Below are positions 25,071 to 32,485 of a stretch of DNA of 32,804 nucleotides, piece after piece. A program made the position numbers and the translations under genes. How positions within the stretch are numbered: the stretch's first letter is position 1; each line of letters opens with the position of its first letter. Origin of the DNA: Cyanobacteria bacterium SIG32 (GTDB lineage Bacteria; Cyanobacteriota; Vampirovibrionia; Gastranaerophilales; Gastranaerophilaceae); assembly GCA_015152455.1 (NCBI GenBank), contig SUTY01000012.1:1-32804 (forward strand), read 5' to 3'. The notes under the pieces are model-generated. The model searched no databases, was not told the DNA's origin, and saw only the letters and a program-made list of their open reading frames with translations.

Positions 25071-25424
25071 ATGAACCCTATTATTAACGAATTAGAAAAA
25101 CCTTATTTAGAAAAAGAATTACCAGAATTAAATCCTGGAGATACTGTAAAAGTTTTCGTTAGAATTATCGAAGGAAACAAAGAAAGAACTCAGGCTTTTG
25201 AAGGTACAATTATCAAAGATCATGGTTCTGGTATCAACAAAACTATTACTGTTAGAAAAGTATTCCAAGGCGTTGGCGTAGAAAGAGTATTCTTGGTACA
25301 CTCACCAAGAATCGAAAAAATCACTGTTTTAAGACGTGGTGACGTTAGACGTTCTAAATTATACTACTTGAGAGAACGTTCAGGTAAAGCAACTCGTATC
25401 AAGGAAAAAATTGAAAAAAGATAA
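25071..25424 (+). CDS. rplS: 50S ribosomal protein L19
   Basis: L19 sits at the 30S-50S interface (bridge B6 region). The 117-residue product shows the family's core: FNPGDTVKV-like LNPGDTVKVFVRI, EGNKERTQAFEGTII, TVRKVFQGVGVERVFLVHSPRIEKI and RRGDVRRSKLYYLRERSGKATRIKE. An AAAGGAAAA site precedes the ATG. It heads rplS-rbgA-rnhB, a gene order also found in Bacillus (rplS, rbgA/ylqF, rnhB). A leader of about 100 bases with a hairpin suggests control at the RNA level. Confidence 0.97.
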   Translation: MNPIINELEKPYLEKELPELNPGDTVKVFVRIIEGNKERTQAFEGTIIKDHGSGINKTITVRKVFQGVGVERVFLVHSPRIEKITVLRRGDVRRSKLYYLRERSGKATRIKEKIEKR

Positions 25425-26259
25425 ACTTCACATTCACTGGTATCCAGGACATATCGCCAAAGCTGAGCGAAAATTAAAAGAACAGTTGTCATTAGTGGAT
25501 GCTGTGATAGAAGTTATTGATGCGAGACTGCCATATTCAAGCAGTTATGATAATATTACGAGGCTTTTAGGTGAAAAGCCTCGTTTAATTTTACTTAATA
25601 AATCAGATTTAACAGAAAAATCCGAATTAAAAGCATGGATAAAAAAAATAGAAACCGAAACTGGATTTCCTGTTGTCTTAACTGATGCTAAAAATTCAAA
25701 AGATCTATCTAATATTGTAAAAAAAGCCGTTGAATTGTCAGAACCAAGAATACAGGCTCTGATGGCTAAAGGACTTTTAAGACGACCTGCAAGAGTCATG
25801 GTAGTAGGTATGCCAAACGTTGGCAAATCCAGCGTTATTAACAAATTAACTAGATCTTCAAAAACCAAAACTGGAGCAAAAGCAGGTGTTACTCGTCAAC
25901 AACAATGGGTTAGAATTAACCCACAACTTGAACTTCTAGACACCCCTGGTATTATTCCAATGAAACAGGATAATCAAGAAGTTGCAAAGAAATTAGCATT
26001 TGTAAATTCCATTTCTGAAAACGCTTATTCTAATGAAGCGGTTGCTATCGAACTTTTAGACATGCTAAACGAAAAATATCCTCAAATTGTAAAAGACTAC
26101 TACAAAGTTGAAGATATAACTTTAGAAAATATTGCGACTGCAAGAAACTGGATAATTTCGGGTGGAAATCCTGATACTGCTCGTACTGCGGTCTATATTT
26201 TAAGAGATTTTAGAGAAGGTAAAATAGGGAAATTCATTTTAGATGACATCACAGAATAA
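25411..26259 (+). CDS. rbgA: Ribosome biogenesis GTPase RbgA (YlqF)
   Basis: RbgA is a circularly permuted GTPase needed for late assembly of the 50S subunit. The permutation is visible: the G4 motif LLNKSDL (near 62) comes before G1 GMPNVGKSS (133-141) and G3 LDTPG (near 177). The N-terminus HIHWYPGHIAKAERK is the family's signature, and a C-terminal ANTAR-like RNA-binding tail follows. The start is TTG at 25411, with AAGGA 5 bases upstream; it overlaps the rplS end by 14 bases, so the two are translationally coupled. Length 282 residues, normal for the family (282 in B. subtilis). Confidence 0.95.
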   Translation: MKKDKLHIHWYPGHIAKAERKLKEQLSLVDAVIEVIDARLPYSSSYDNITRLLGEKPRLILLNKSDLTEKSELKAWIKKIETETGFPVVLTDAKNSKDLSNIVKKAVELSEPRIQALMAKGLLRRPARVMVVGMPNVGKSSVINKLTRSSKTKTGAKAGVTRQQQWVRINPQLELLDTPGIIPMKQDNQEVAKKLAFVNSISENAYSNEAVAIELLDMLNEKYPQIVKDYYKVEDITLENIATARNWIISGGNPDTARTAVYILRDFREGKIGKFILDDITE

Positions 26260-26902
26260 TATTTTAAACCTATTTGAATTTGATAATCAATTTAATAAAT
26301 TAATTATTGGCACTGATGAAGCTGGCAGAGGGCCTGCCGCTGGTGGAGTATTTGCAAGTGCAGTATATTTTCCTAAAAAAACTGATACCTTGATAAATGA
26401 ACTTTCAATTCTAAATGACAGTAAACAACTTTCAAAGAAAAAACGTGAAAGTTTGTACGATATTATCAAAAATGAAACAATAAACTCAACAATCTGTATT
26501 GAAGTTAACGAAATAGAAGAAATAAACATTCTGAATTCTTCTTTAAAAGCAATGCGTTTAGCTTGTGAAAACGTTGTTTCTGGAATAAACAATGACAAAG
26601 TTTTAGTTCTGGTTGACGGTAACAGGCTTGTCAAAAATTTAACTTATCCGCAAAAATTTATAGTAAAGGGAGATGCAAAATCTGCATCAATAGCTGCTGC
26701 AAGTATATTAGCAAAAGTTACTCGAGATAGGTACATGGAAGAATTAGATTTAAAATATCCACAATACGGCTGGGCAAAAAATGCAGGTTACTTAACAAAA
26801 GAACATCTTTCTGCTATTGATAAATACGGCTTAACCCCCCATCATAGACCTTCATTTCTTAAAAAACATTTTGCTAAACAAGAACAATTAAGTTTATTTT
26901 AG
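26243..26902 (+). CDS. rnhB: Ribonuclease HII
   Basis: RNase HII removes ribonucleotides from DNA and RNA-DNA hybrids. The 219-residue protein has the catalytic start GTDEAGRGPAAGGVFASAV (Asp25, Glu26), LVDGN near 125, the SIAAASILAKVTRDRYM block with the last catalytic Asp, and the substrate-fitting end YGWAKNAGYLTKEH. The ATG overlaps the rbgA stop by 17 bases; only a distant AGGGA is seen, so translation is probably coupled. There is no terminator before the next promoter at 26906. Confidence 0.95.
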   Translation: MTSQNNILNLFEFDNQFNKLIIGTDEAGRGPAAGGVFASAVYFPKKTDTLINELSILNDSKQLSKKKRESLYDIIKNETINSTICIEVNEIEEINILNSSLKAMRLACENVVSGINNDKVLVLVDGNRLVKNLTYPQKFIVKGDAKSASIAAASILAKVTRDRYMEELDLKYPQYGWAKNAGYLTKEHLSAIDKYGLTPHHRPSFLKKHFAKQEQLSLF

Positions 26903-26905
26903 GGC

Positions 26906-26934
26906 TTGCACTATTTAATAATATGTTATAGAAT
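26906..26934 (+). promoter_or_regulatory. Promoter of the M48 protease gene
   Basis: TTGCAC (26906-26911), 17-base spacer, TAGAAT (26929-26934). Transcription would begin near 26941. Confidence 0.75.
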
Positions 26935-26944
26935 AACATATTAT
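26918..26944 (+). promoter_or_regulatory. Probable operator: 12-bp perfect inverted repeat over the -10 box
   Basis: The left arm (26918-26929) and right arm (26933-26944) are exact reverse complements around AGA; each arm holds TAATATGTTAT or its complement. It covers the -10 hexamer and the predicted start point, where a bound repressor would block transcription. The regulator is unknown and not next to it. Confidence 0.55.
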
Positions 26945-26955
26945 AAGGAGTTATT

Positions 26956-28248
26956 ATGAAAAAGAGTATTTTAGCAATTTTATTAGTGTTAGCAATCCAG
27001 ATTCCAGCTTTGGCAGATTCTTATATTGATAAACAACTCAAAGAATCTAAGAAAAATACCAAATACAGCACAATGAAAAAGCATACCGCTAAACACGATA
27101 TAGGAAAAAAAGGAACACTTAACGAGATAAGAGATCCAAAATTAATAACTCTCTCAGAAATAAAGCCAGTAGATGAAGCAAAATACCAAGCTAAGATTGC
27201 TAAAGATAATTTAATTTACGAATCGCAAATTAAAAAAGAAATTCAAAAAAAACTAAAAACCGTTAACATTCAGCCTGCAGATGTTGATTTTTACAATGTA
27301 TATAGGATTTCAGAACGCTTAATCAGAGCAAATAATCTTGGATACATGAATTGGCGTATAGCAATAAGAAAATCTGAAGATACAGTAAATGCTGCAAGTA
27401 CAGCTGCTAACTTCATTTGGGTATATACAGCGCTATACGACACATTCTATACCAACGAAGATGCTTTAGCTTTTGTTATCGCACATGAAATGGCTCACCA
27501 CATTTTAGGTCATTCTCAAAGAAAAATGGAATTAGCATACAGATTAAGCCGACTTTCTATAAAAAGTGGTGCCGGATATGAATTAGCCGATTCAGTTGGG
27601 GAATTAGCAGCATTTGCACAAAAGAAAAGACTCCTTGCTGAATCAAGAAAAATGGAATACATGGCAGATATAGAAGGTGCCATCTTATTAACCAGAGCTG
27701 GGTATGATATGGATAAAGCTATGGAAGCTCTAAACTTTTTTAATGCACTTCCTAATGTAAAAACTTTGAATGATACTCATCCAATTCCTAAAAAAAGGAT
27801 TGAAAGCATGAATGAAAATCGTCAAACATTTATAGACGAATGGGTTAATGAAGGTAAAAATAACATCATGAATTCAAACGTTCTATCTTGCAAAAAGTCG
27901 TCTGATAGGGTTTCTATCGTTATCAACAAAGATCCAAACGTAAAAAAATATTATGAACCTGAAACTTTAGAAACAAAATTAACCAGAATTGCATATAAGA
28001 GCTATAAAAACGGTAATTTCAAAGATGCTATAAAATACTTTGAAAAATTAAATGACATTACTGAAAATTACGCAAATTATTTGTACATTTCATATGCAAA
28101 TGAGTATCTATACGACGAAACTCAAAATGATAAATATTTGAAAGCCGCTCTGGAAAATGCAAAAAAAGCGAACACATTAAATGCGGAAGATAAATATTCC
28201 GCTGAACAAATAGAGAATATAACTACTCAGTTATCGTCTTTGCTATAG
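26956..28248 (+). CDS. Secreted M48-family metalloprotease with C-terminal TPR-like region
   Basis: The 430-residue product begins with a clear signal peptide (MKKSILAILLVLAIQIPALA|DS), so it acts outside the inner membrane. A basic region follows, then the M48 peptidase domain with H177-E-M-A-H181 and the third zinc ligand E234 in RKMEYMADIEGA. The last ~90 residues (about 335-430) look like TPR/Sel1-type helices (YKNGNFKDAIKYFEKLND). This is the BepA/LoiP-like arrangement: periplasmic protease plus TPR, which in Gram-negatives guards outer-membrane protein assembly; an equivalent envelope role is inferred. AAGGAG lies before the ATG. The promoter carries a strong palindrome. Its 3' end overlaps mnmG by 26 bases, tail to tail. 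Confidence 0.88.
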   Translation: MKKSILAILLVLAIQIPALADSYIDKQLKESKKNTKYSTMKKHTAKHDIGKKGTLNEIRDPKLITLSEIKPVDEAKYQAKIAKDNLIYESQIKKEIQKKLKTVNIQPADVDFYNVYRISERLIRANNLGYMNWRIAIRKSEDTVNAASTAANFIWVYTALYDTFYTNEDALAFVIAHEMAHHILGHSQRKMELAYRLSRLSIKSGAGYELADSVGELAAFAQKKRLLAESRKMEYMADIEGAILLTRAGYDMDKAMEALNFFNALPNVKTLNDTHPIPKKRIESMNENRQTFIDEWVNEGKNNIMNSNVLSCKKSSDRVSIVINKDPNVKKYYEPETLETKLTRIAYKSYKNGNFKDAIKYFEKLNDITENYANYLYISYANEYLYDETQNDKYLKAALENAKKANTLNAEDKYSAEQIENITTQLSSLL

Positions 28249-30115
28249 AATGTCTGTCTAACATAACCATCAAAACAGAAATATCAGCTGGTTTTACACC
28301 CCCAATACGTGAAGCCTGAGCTAACGTTTTAGGACGGATCTTTGATAATTTATCACGAGTTTCAGATGAAATATGTTCAAGTTTTGAATAATCAATATCA
28401 TCAGGAATTCTGTATTTTTCGAGTTTAGAACCTTGTTCAACCTGATATTCTTGACGTTTTAAATATCCATCATATTTTATTAGAATTTCAACCTGCTCAT
28501 AAACATCTCGAGCTACATTCAATTGAGCAGTTTCGCTATCAAGTTCTTTTAAAATTTTATAATCAATATTTGGGCGTTTTAACAATTCGCCTAATTTCAT
28601 ACCTCGCTCAATATTTTCGTTATACTTAGCCAAAATCGAATTAACCTCATCAGTTGCAGAAACTTTTGTTTCCATCAATCGTTGTTGTTCTCTTAAGATT
28701 GCCTCTTGCTTATCAGTAAAAATTTTATACTGCGTATCATCAATAAGCCCTATTTTATGCCCGATAGGCGTCAAGCGCGCATCTGCATTATCCTGACGCA
28801 ACAACAGTCTGTATTCAGAGCGAGAAGTCAACATTCTGTAAGGATCTTCAATATCTTTTGTTACTAAATCATCAATTAATGTACCAATATAAGATGAACT
28901 TCTTGAAAGCTCTAGCATTTCAGACCCATTCAAATAATTAACTGCGTTAATACCGGCTATCAAACCTTGAGCTGCAGCTTCTTCGTATCCACTTGTACCA
29001 TTAATCTGACCACCGAAGAAAAGTCCTTTTACATCTTTAGACATCAATGAATGCAGAGTTTGAACAGCTGGGACATAGTCATACTCAACCGCATAAGCCG
29101 GTTTTATAACATGAGCTTTTTCTAACCCTGGAAGGCTTCTAAGCATTTGAAGTTGTACATCTGCTGGTAAACTACTTGAAAACCCTTGAATATACACTTC
29201 ATAAGTTCCCAAACCTTCAGGCTCAATAAAAATATGATGGGAAGGGTTTTCAGAAAATCTAACTATTTTATCTTCGATTGATGGGCAGTATCTTGGTCCC
29301 ACACCATGAATCAAACCTTGAAACATTGGTGATTTATCCAAGTTTGCCTTGATTATTTCGTGCGTTTTTTCGTTTGTTCTTGTTAGATAGCAAGGATACT
29401 GAGGGCGAATTGGTCTGTTTGGTTTAAATGAATAAAAATTCAATTCATCATCACCAGGTTGTATTGTCATCTTTGAATAATCAATTGTTCTTTTATCAAC
29501 ACGAGCAGGGGTACCTGTTTTCAATTTTTTTGTTTGAATTCCAAGTTTATTCAAACTTTCAGAAAGTCCAATTGCAGCTTTTTCGCCCAAACGACCAGCT
29601 GAATAAGAACGAAGCCCTACCCAAATTCGACCTTCTAAAGATGTTCCTGTAGTTAAAACAACCGCTCTGGCAGAATACTCAATACCAAACTCATCAACGG
29701 CGCCACAAACCGCACCATCTTTGACTAATAATTCTGTAATACAACATTGTTTTAAGTAAATATTATCATTATTTTCGATAATATTTCTCATATAATTCAT
29801 ATATTCTTTTTTATCAGATTGAGCTCTCAAAGCTCTGACTGCTGGTCCTTTAGAAGAATTTAACATTTTCATTTGAATATAAGTCGCATCAGCAACTTCA
29901 CCCATAACACCGCCTAAAGCGTCAATTTCTCTAACTAGAGTAGATTTAGCAGGACCACCAATTGCAGGATTACAAGGCATTAAAGCGATATTATCAACAT
30001 TTAAAGTACACAAAAGCACTTTGCAACCCAGTTTTGCAGCAGAGATCGCAGCTTCACAACCAGCATGACCTGCTCCAACAACAATAATATCAAATTTATT
30101 ATTCAAGTAATCCAT
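28223..30115 (-). CDS. mnmG: tRNA uridine-5-carboxymethylaminomethyl modification enzyme MnmG (GidA)
   Basis: MnmG, with MnmE, adds the carboxymethylaminomethyl group at U34 of tRNAs that read NNA/NNG codons; it binds FAD, NADH and methylene-THF. The 630 residues have the N-terminal FAD fold IIVVGAGHAGCEAA, the PCNPAIGGPAKS motif with its catalytic-region Cys, LRAQSDK, the GTPARVD and PQYPCYLT motifs, and the C-terminal DRHSIAKT-like helical domain ending IGGVKPADISVL. The mRNA seems leaderless: TATAAT (30122-30127 on the minus strand) ends 6 bases before ATG and no Shine-Dalgarno sequence exists. The 3' end overlaps the M48 gene by 26 bases. Confidence 0.97.
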   Translation of the reverse strand: MDYLNNKFDIIVVGAGHAGCEAAISAAKLGCKVLLCTLNVDNIALMPCNPAIGGPAKSTLVREIDALGGVMGEVADATYIQMKMLNSSKGPAVRALRAQSDKKEYMNYMRNIIENNDNIYLKQCCITELLVKDGAVCGAVDEFGIEYSARAVVLTTGTSLEGRIWVGLRSYSAGRLGEKAAIGLSESLNKLGIQTKKLKTGTPARVDKRTIDYSKMTIQPGDDELNFYSFKPNRPIRPQYPCYLTRTNEKTHEIIKANLDKSPMFQGLIHGVGPRYCPSIEDKIVRFSENPSHHIFIEPEGLGTYEVYIQGFSSSLPADVQLQMLRSLPGLEKAHVIKPAYAVEYDYVPAVQTLHSLMSKDVKGLFFGGQINGTSGYEEAAAQGLIAGINAVNYLNGSEMLELSRSSSYIGTLIDDLVTKDIEDPYRMLTSRSEYRLLLRQDNADARLTPIGHKIGLIDDTQYKIFTDKQEAILREQQRLMETKVSATDEVNSILAKYNENIERGMKLGELLKRPNIDYKILKELDSETAQLNVARDVYEQVEILIKYDGYLKRQEYQVEQGSKLEKYRIPDDIDYSKLEHISSETRDKLSKIRPKTLAQASRIGGVKPADISVLMVMLDRHSIAKTITE

Positions 30116-30121
30116 AAGAAT

Positions 30122-30127
30122 ATTATA
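30122..30127 (-). promoter_or_regulatory. -10 box of mnmG, apparently leaderless
   Basis: TATAAT on the minus strand ends 6 bases before ATG 30115. The preceding TTTGTAA matches the mgtE box context exactly. The -35 region is weak. Confidence 0.55.
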
Positions 30128-30242
30128 TTACAAAGATAAATTAATAAATCGACTAATACATTCAGAGGATATTTTCAATAATTATTAAAGATGAAATATT
30201 TAACTCCGACAAAACATGCACACACATTTATTGGAGCTCATA

Positions 30243-31895
30243 ATGTCAGAACAGATTTTAATGCCGATTGGTAATAATAGTGAAAAAGCGCTAAATTCAT
30301 TAGAAAAAGCAAGAGAAGCACACGAAAGATATTTAATCCGTCAACAAAATAGCGACCTACAAGAAGCCATAGAACATTATGTTGATGCGGTCAAATTAGA
30401 CCCAACGCTACCTGAGAGTTATTACAGGTTAGCATGTTTAATGTGGGAACAAGGACAAATTAGTCTTTCAACAGCTATTGAACAATGTAAAACAGCCTGT
30501 TCTCTAGCACCTACTAATATGAACGCCCACATGTACACAGGATTTTTCATGAAACTTGCAGAAGATTACCAAGCTGCAGAAAAAGAATTCAAATCAGCAA
30601 TCAAAATGAGTAAATTAAAATCAGCTCGACCAAGATTGATTTTATCTCAAGCGATTTTGCAAAAAATCAACGCTAAAGACGGCAATATTGGCGACTATGC
30701 AAACTTTTTATATTATTTCTTATCAGGCAGTCTGATGCTTGCATGGGACAAACCTTCCATCAAGATGTTTTACAAAAACATTTCAGATGATTTATCGGTA
30801 TTCAAATACAACACGTTAGGTAAATTTTTAGAAAAATTCAAAATGTTACCAGCTGCTGAAAACATTTACAAGAAAGCAGTTGACGAAATTGATCATGGTG
30901 AAATTTTCTTTAACCGAATGGGTGATATTGCATTAAAAAATAAAGAATTTGAAATTGCAGTAGATAGCTACAAAAAAGTATTAGACGTAAATCCGTTAAA
31001 TCGAGATGTTTGGGCAAAATTGGCAACAGTTTTACAGACATATTTCCCTAATTCGCAAGATGAAACCATCGACTGCTACGAAAAATTACTTGAATTTGAC
31101 GAAAACAAAGCCCCAATTTACTATGAACTTGGGCACTTGTATATGTCAAAAGATGACAGAATAAATTCAATTAGCGCATTCAAGTTGGCAACTGAATTAG
31201 ATCCTGAAAATCCATTCTACAACAATTCACTTGCTTATGCTTATTCCAAAGCTGAATTATTTGAAGATGCTATTAATCATTATCAAAAAGCAATTGACAT
31301 AAATCCTGATAAAGAGTGGACTTCAATTGTTTGCCATGCACTTGGAGCGTTATACGCAGAAGTTAATGGTAATATCGAAGCCGCAGTTGCAACATATCAA
31401 GCAGGGTTAATCCTTGATCCTAATAACTATGATTTATACTTAGCGTTGGGTGATATTTATATGGCAGATTATGATTTAGACAAAGCAATACGATCATATT
31501 GTGATGCTATAACACTTAACCCAAACGACTTCAGAGGGTACTCAAAAGCAGGTATCGCTCTTTGGGAAAAAGATTTTCTAGAAGAAGCGCTAGTTGCATA
31601 TCACAAAGCAGTTGAATTAAATCCTGAAAACGAATATGCACATAATAATTTAGGCATATTGTATTTAGACGGTTTAATGGATGCAGAACAAGCATTAGAA
31701 TATTTTGAAGAAGCAATTGAACTTAACCCTAGCTACACATTAGCATATTTCAATGCTGCAAGAGCATCTGAAAAAATGGAATTTACTAATGATGCTGCAA
31801 ATTACTATCAAATGGCAATTGACCTAAACAAAATAACAAACGATCTTGATGAAGCAGATATTAGAGATAGACTTCACAAACTATTTGAACTGTAA
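30243..31895 (+). CDS. Large TPR-repeat protein
   Basis: A 550-residue soluble protein made almost wholly of tetratricopeptide repeats. At least ten repeats are visible, with the W-LG-Y-A-F-A-P pattern (e.g. IEHYVDAVKLDPTLPESYYR, AVDSYKKVLDVNPLNRDVWA, ALVAYHKAVELNPENEYAHN). No signal peptide, membrane segment or catalytic domain is seen, so it is probably a cytoplasmic scaffold for protein-protein contacts; the OGT-like arrangement lacks a transferase domain. The start is ATG 30243 with TTGGAG just upstream; an earlier ATG at 30216 has no such site. It is divergent from mnmG and ends in a terminator at 31895. Partner unknown. Confidence 0.88.
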   Translation: MSEQILMPIGNNSEKALNSLEKAREAHERYLIRQQNSDLQEAIEHYVDAVKLDPTLPESYYRLACLMWEQGQISLSTAIEQCKTACSLAPTNMNAHMYTGFFMKLAEDYQAAEKEFKSAIKMSKLKSARPRLILSQAILQKINAKDGNIGDYANFLYYFLSGSLMLAWDKPSIKMFYKNISDDLSVFKYNTLGKFLEKFKMLPAAENIYKKAVDEIDHGEIFFNRMGDIALKNKEFEIAVDSYKKVLDVNPLNRDVWAKLATVLQTYFPNSQDETIDCYEKLLEFDENKAPIYYELGHLYMSKDDRINSISAFKLATELDPENPFYNNSLAYAYSKAELFEDAINHYQKAIDINPDKEWTSIVCHALGALYAEVNGNIEAAVATYQAGLILDPNNYDLYLALGDIYMADYDLDKAIRSYCDAITLNPNDFRGYSKAGIALWEKDFLEEALVAYHKAVELNPENEYAHNNLGILYLDGLMDAEQALEYFEEAIELNPSYTLAYFNAARASEKMEFTNDAANYYQMAIDLNKITNDLDEADIRDRLHKLFEL

Positions 31896-31930
31896 AAAGT
31901 TTATTTAAGAAATATAAATAAACTTTTGTA
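31895..31930 (+). terminator. Intrinsic terminator after the TPR gene
   Basis: A 12-bp A/T-rich stem (31895-31906 with 31916-31927, one G-C pair) around a 9-base loop; the right arm itself ends in TTTT. Starts at the last base of the stop codon. Confidence 0.65.
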
Positions 31931-31966
31931 AATTTCGTTAAAAACTATAAAAAAAATGGTATATTG

Positions 31967-32004
31967 GTGAAGTGATCAAGGTTTTAGTGACCAAGTGATC
32001 AAGT
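31967..32004 (+). repeat. TGATCA-rich dispersed repeat, left inverted copy
   Basis: GTGAAGTGATCAAG plus GTGACCAAGTGATCAAGT, separated by 6 bases, is the reverse complement of 32505-32543 (inside the pseudopilin leader) apart from the middle; a third copy lies at 20022-20061. Each contains two TGATCA palindromes and one GGTCAC-like unit. Confidence 0.8.
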
Positions 32005-32017
32005 AATATATTTTAAG

Positions 32018-32032
32018 GTTGGAAAATCCAAC
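32018..32032 (+). other. Small hairpin before the 32051 ORF
   Basis: GTTGGA (32018-32023) pairs with TCCAAC (32027-32032) around AAA, in the leader of the short G-tract ORF. No T-run follows. Confidence 0.35.
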
Positions 32033-32050
32033 AGAATAGGAGATCGTATT

Positions 32051-32116
32051 ATGTTAAAAAATGAAGCTATGACTAGCTTTAAGACCTTAGGGGGGGGGGT
32101 AGAAACGCTCTCCTAG
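32051..32116 (+). CDS. Short ORF (21 aa) crossing a 10-G tract
   Basis: ATG 32051 has AGGAG 10 bases upstream. It reads MLKNEAMTSFKTLGGG, then in the ten-G state Val-Glu-Thr-Leu-Ser-stop. With nine G the frame would continue as LGGGRNALLVRLS, matching the LGGGRNPLVV of the ORF at 19922. The tract length therefore sets the frame, as in phase-variable genes; function unknown. Confidence 0.35.
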   Translation: MLKNEAMTSFKTLGGGVETLS

Positions 32117-32124
32117 TAAGGCTT
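32081..32124 (+). repeat. Poly-G hairpin element, copy B
   Basis: Ten G (32090-32099), TAGAAAC, CTCTC and TAGT match copy A at 19952. The outer stem is different (AAG-CCTTA with TAAGG-CTT, one bulged A) but pairing is kept, which suggests the structure rather than the sequence is conserved. Confidence 0.65.
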
Positions 32125-32152
32125 TCGGCGATTTGTTCAAAATCGTACCGTC

Positions 32153-32173
32153 ATCCTGAATTTATTTCAGGAT
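32153..32173 (+). repeat. Palindromic intergenic repeat (ATCCTGAA type)
   Basis: ATCCTGAA pairs with TTCAGGAT around 5 bases. A related unit, ATGCTGAA-N5-TTCAGCAT, lies at 32303-32323: the C-G to G-C exchange at one pair keeps the stem. These belong to a widespread intergenic palindrome type that, when translated, gives HPELVSGS-like peptides. Confidence 0.7.
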
Positions 32174-32192
32174 CTATTAATATAAAATTTGA

Positions 32193-32228
32193 AAGGTTGT
32201 TAACAAGAATTAGATCTTGTACAACCTT
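32193..32228 (+). repeat. Long imperfect palindrome
   Basis: AAGGTTGT (32193-32200) pairs with ACAACCTT (32221-32228), with an inner CAAGA/TCTTG stem. GTTTTG follows, so it could also act as a weak terminator. Confidence 0.55.
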
Positions 32229-32249
32229 GTTTTGTTATATAGAAAATTT

Positions 32250-32430
32250 AAGTCCTCCCTTGCTAGGGAGGATTTAGGTGGGTGGTTATTATTAAAAAAT
32301 AGATGCTGAAACAAGTTCAGCATGACAGCACGGTTGTTGTTCAGAATGACGCTTGAATAAGGTTCATAATGACACGACGATAATAAAAGCTCACCCACCC
32401 CAAGCCCCTCCCTAGCGAGGGAGGGGAGTA
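32250..32430 (+). mobile_element. MITE-like element with long terminal inverted repeats
   Basis: The left end (32253-32285: palindrome TCCTCCC/GGGAGGA, then GGTGGGTGG) and the right end (32391-32427: CACCCACC, then CCCCTCCCT/AGGGAGGGG) are inverted copies of each other with a few mismatches. The ~105 bases between them hold the ATGCTGAA palindrome and three TTCAnnATGAC units. There is no ORF, so it would be non-autonomous. Together with the repeats at 31967-32228 it fills the 31896-32485 gap, which otherwise holds only the short G-tract ORF. Confidence 0.6.
32303..32323 (+). repeat. Palindromic intergenic repeat (ATGCTGAA type), inside the MITE-like element
   Basis: ATGCTGAA pairs with TTCAGCAT around ACAAG. 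It is related to 32153-32173 by a compensated base pair. Confidence 0.65.
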
Positions 32431-32485
32431 CAGCTCAGTAATAAAAAAATAGTAGTATATATAAAAAAATGAAAGGAAAAAAGTT

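Noticed and set aside
32210-32398. Minus-strand ORF of 62 codons in the repeat region
   Set aside because: It is a translation of the palindromic repeats (MLNLFQHLF-type peptides) and has no ribosome binding site.
31896-32485. CRISPR array
   Set aside because: The repeats are palindromes of several different types at irregular spacing, not identical repeats with even spacers, and no cas gene is nearby.
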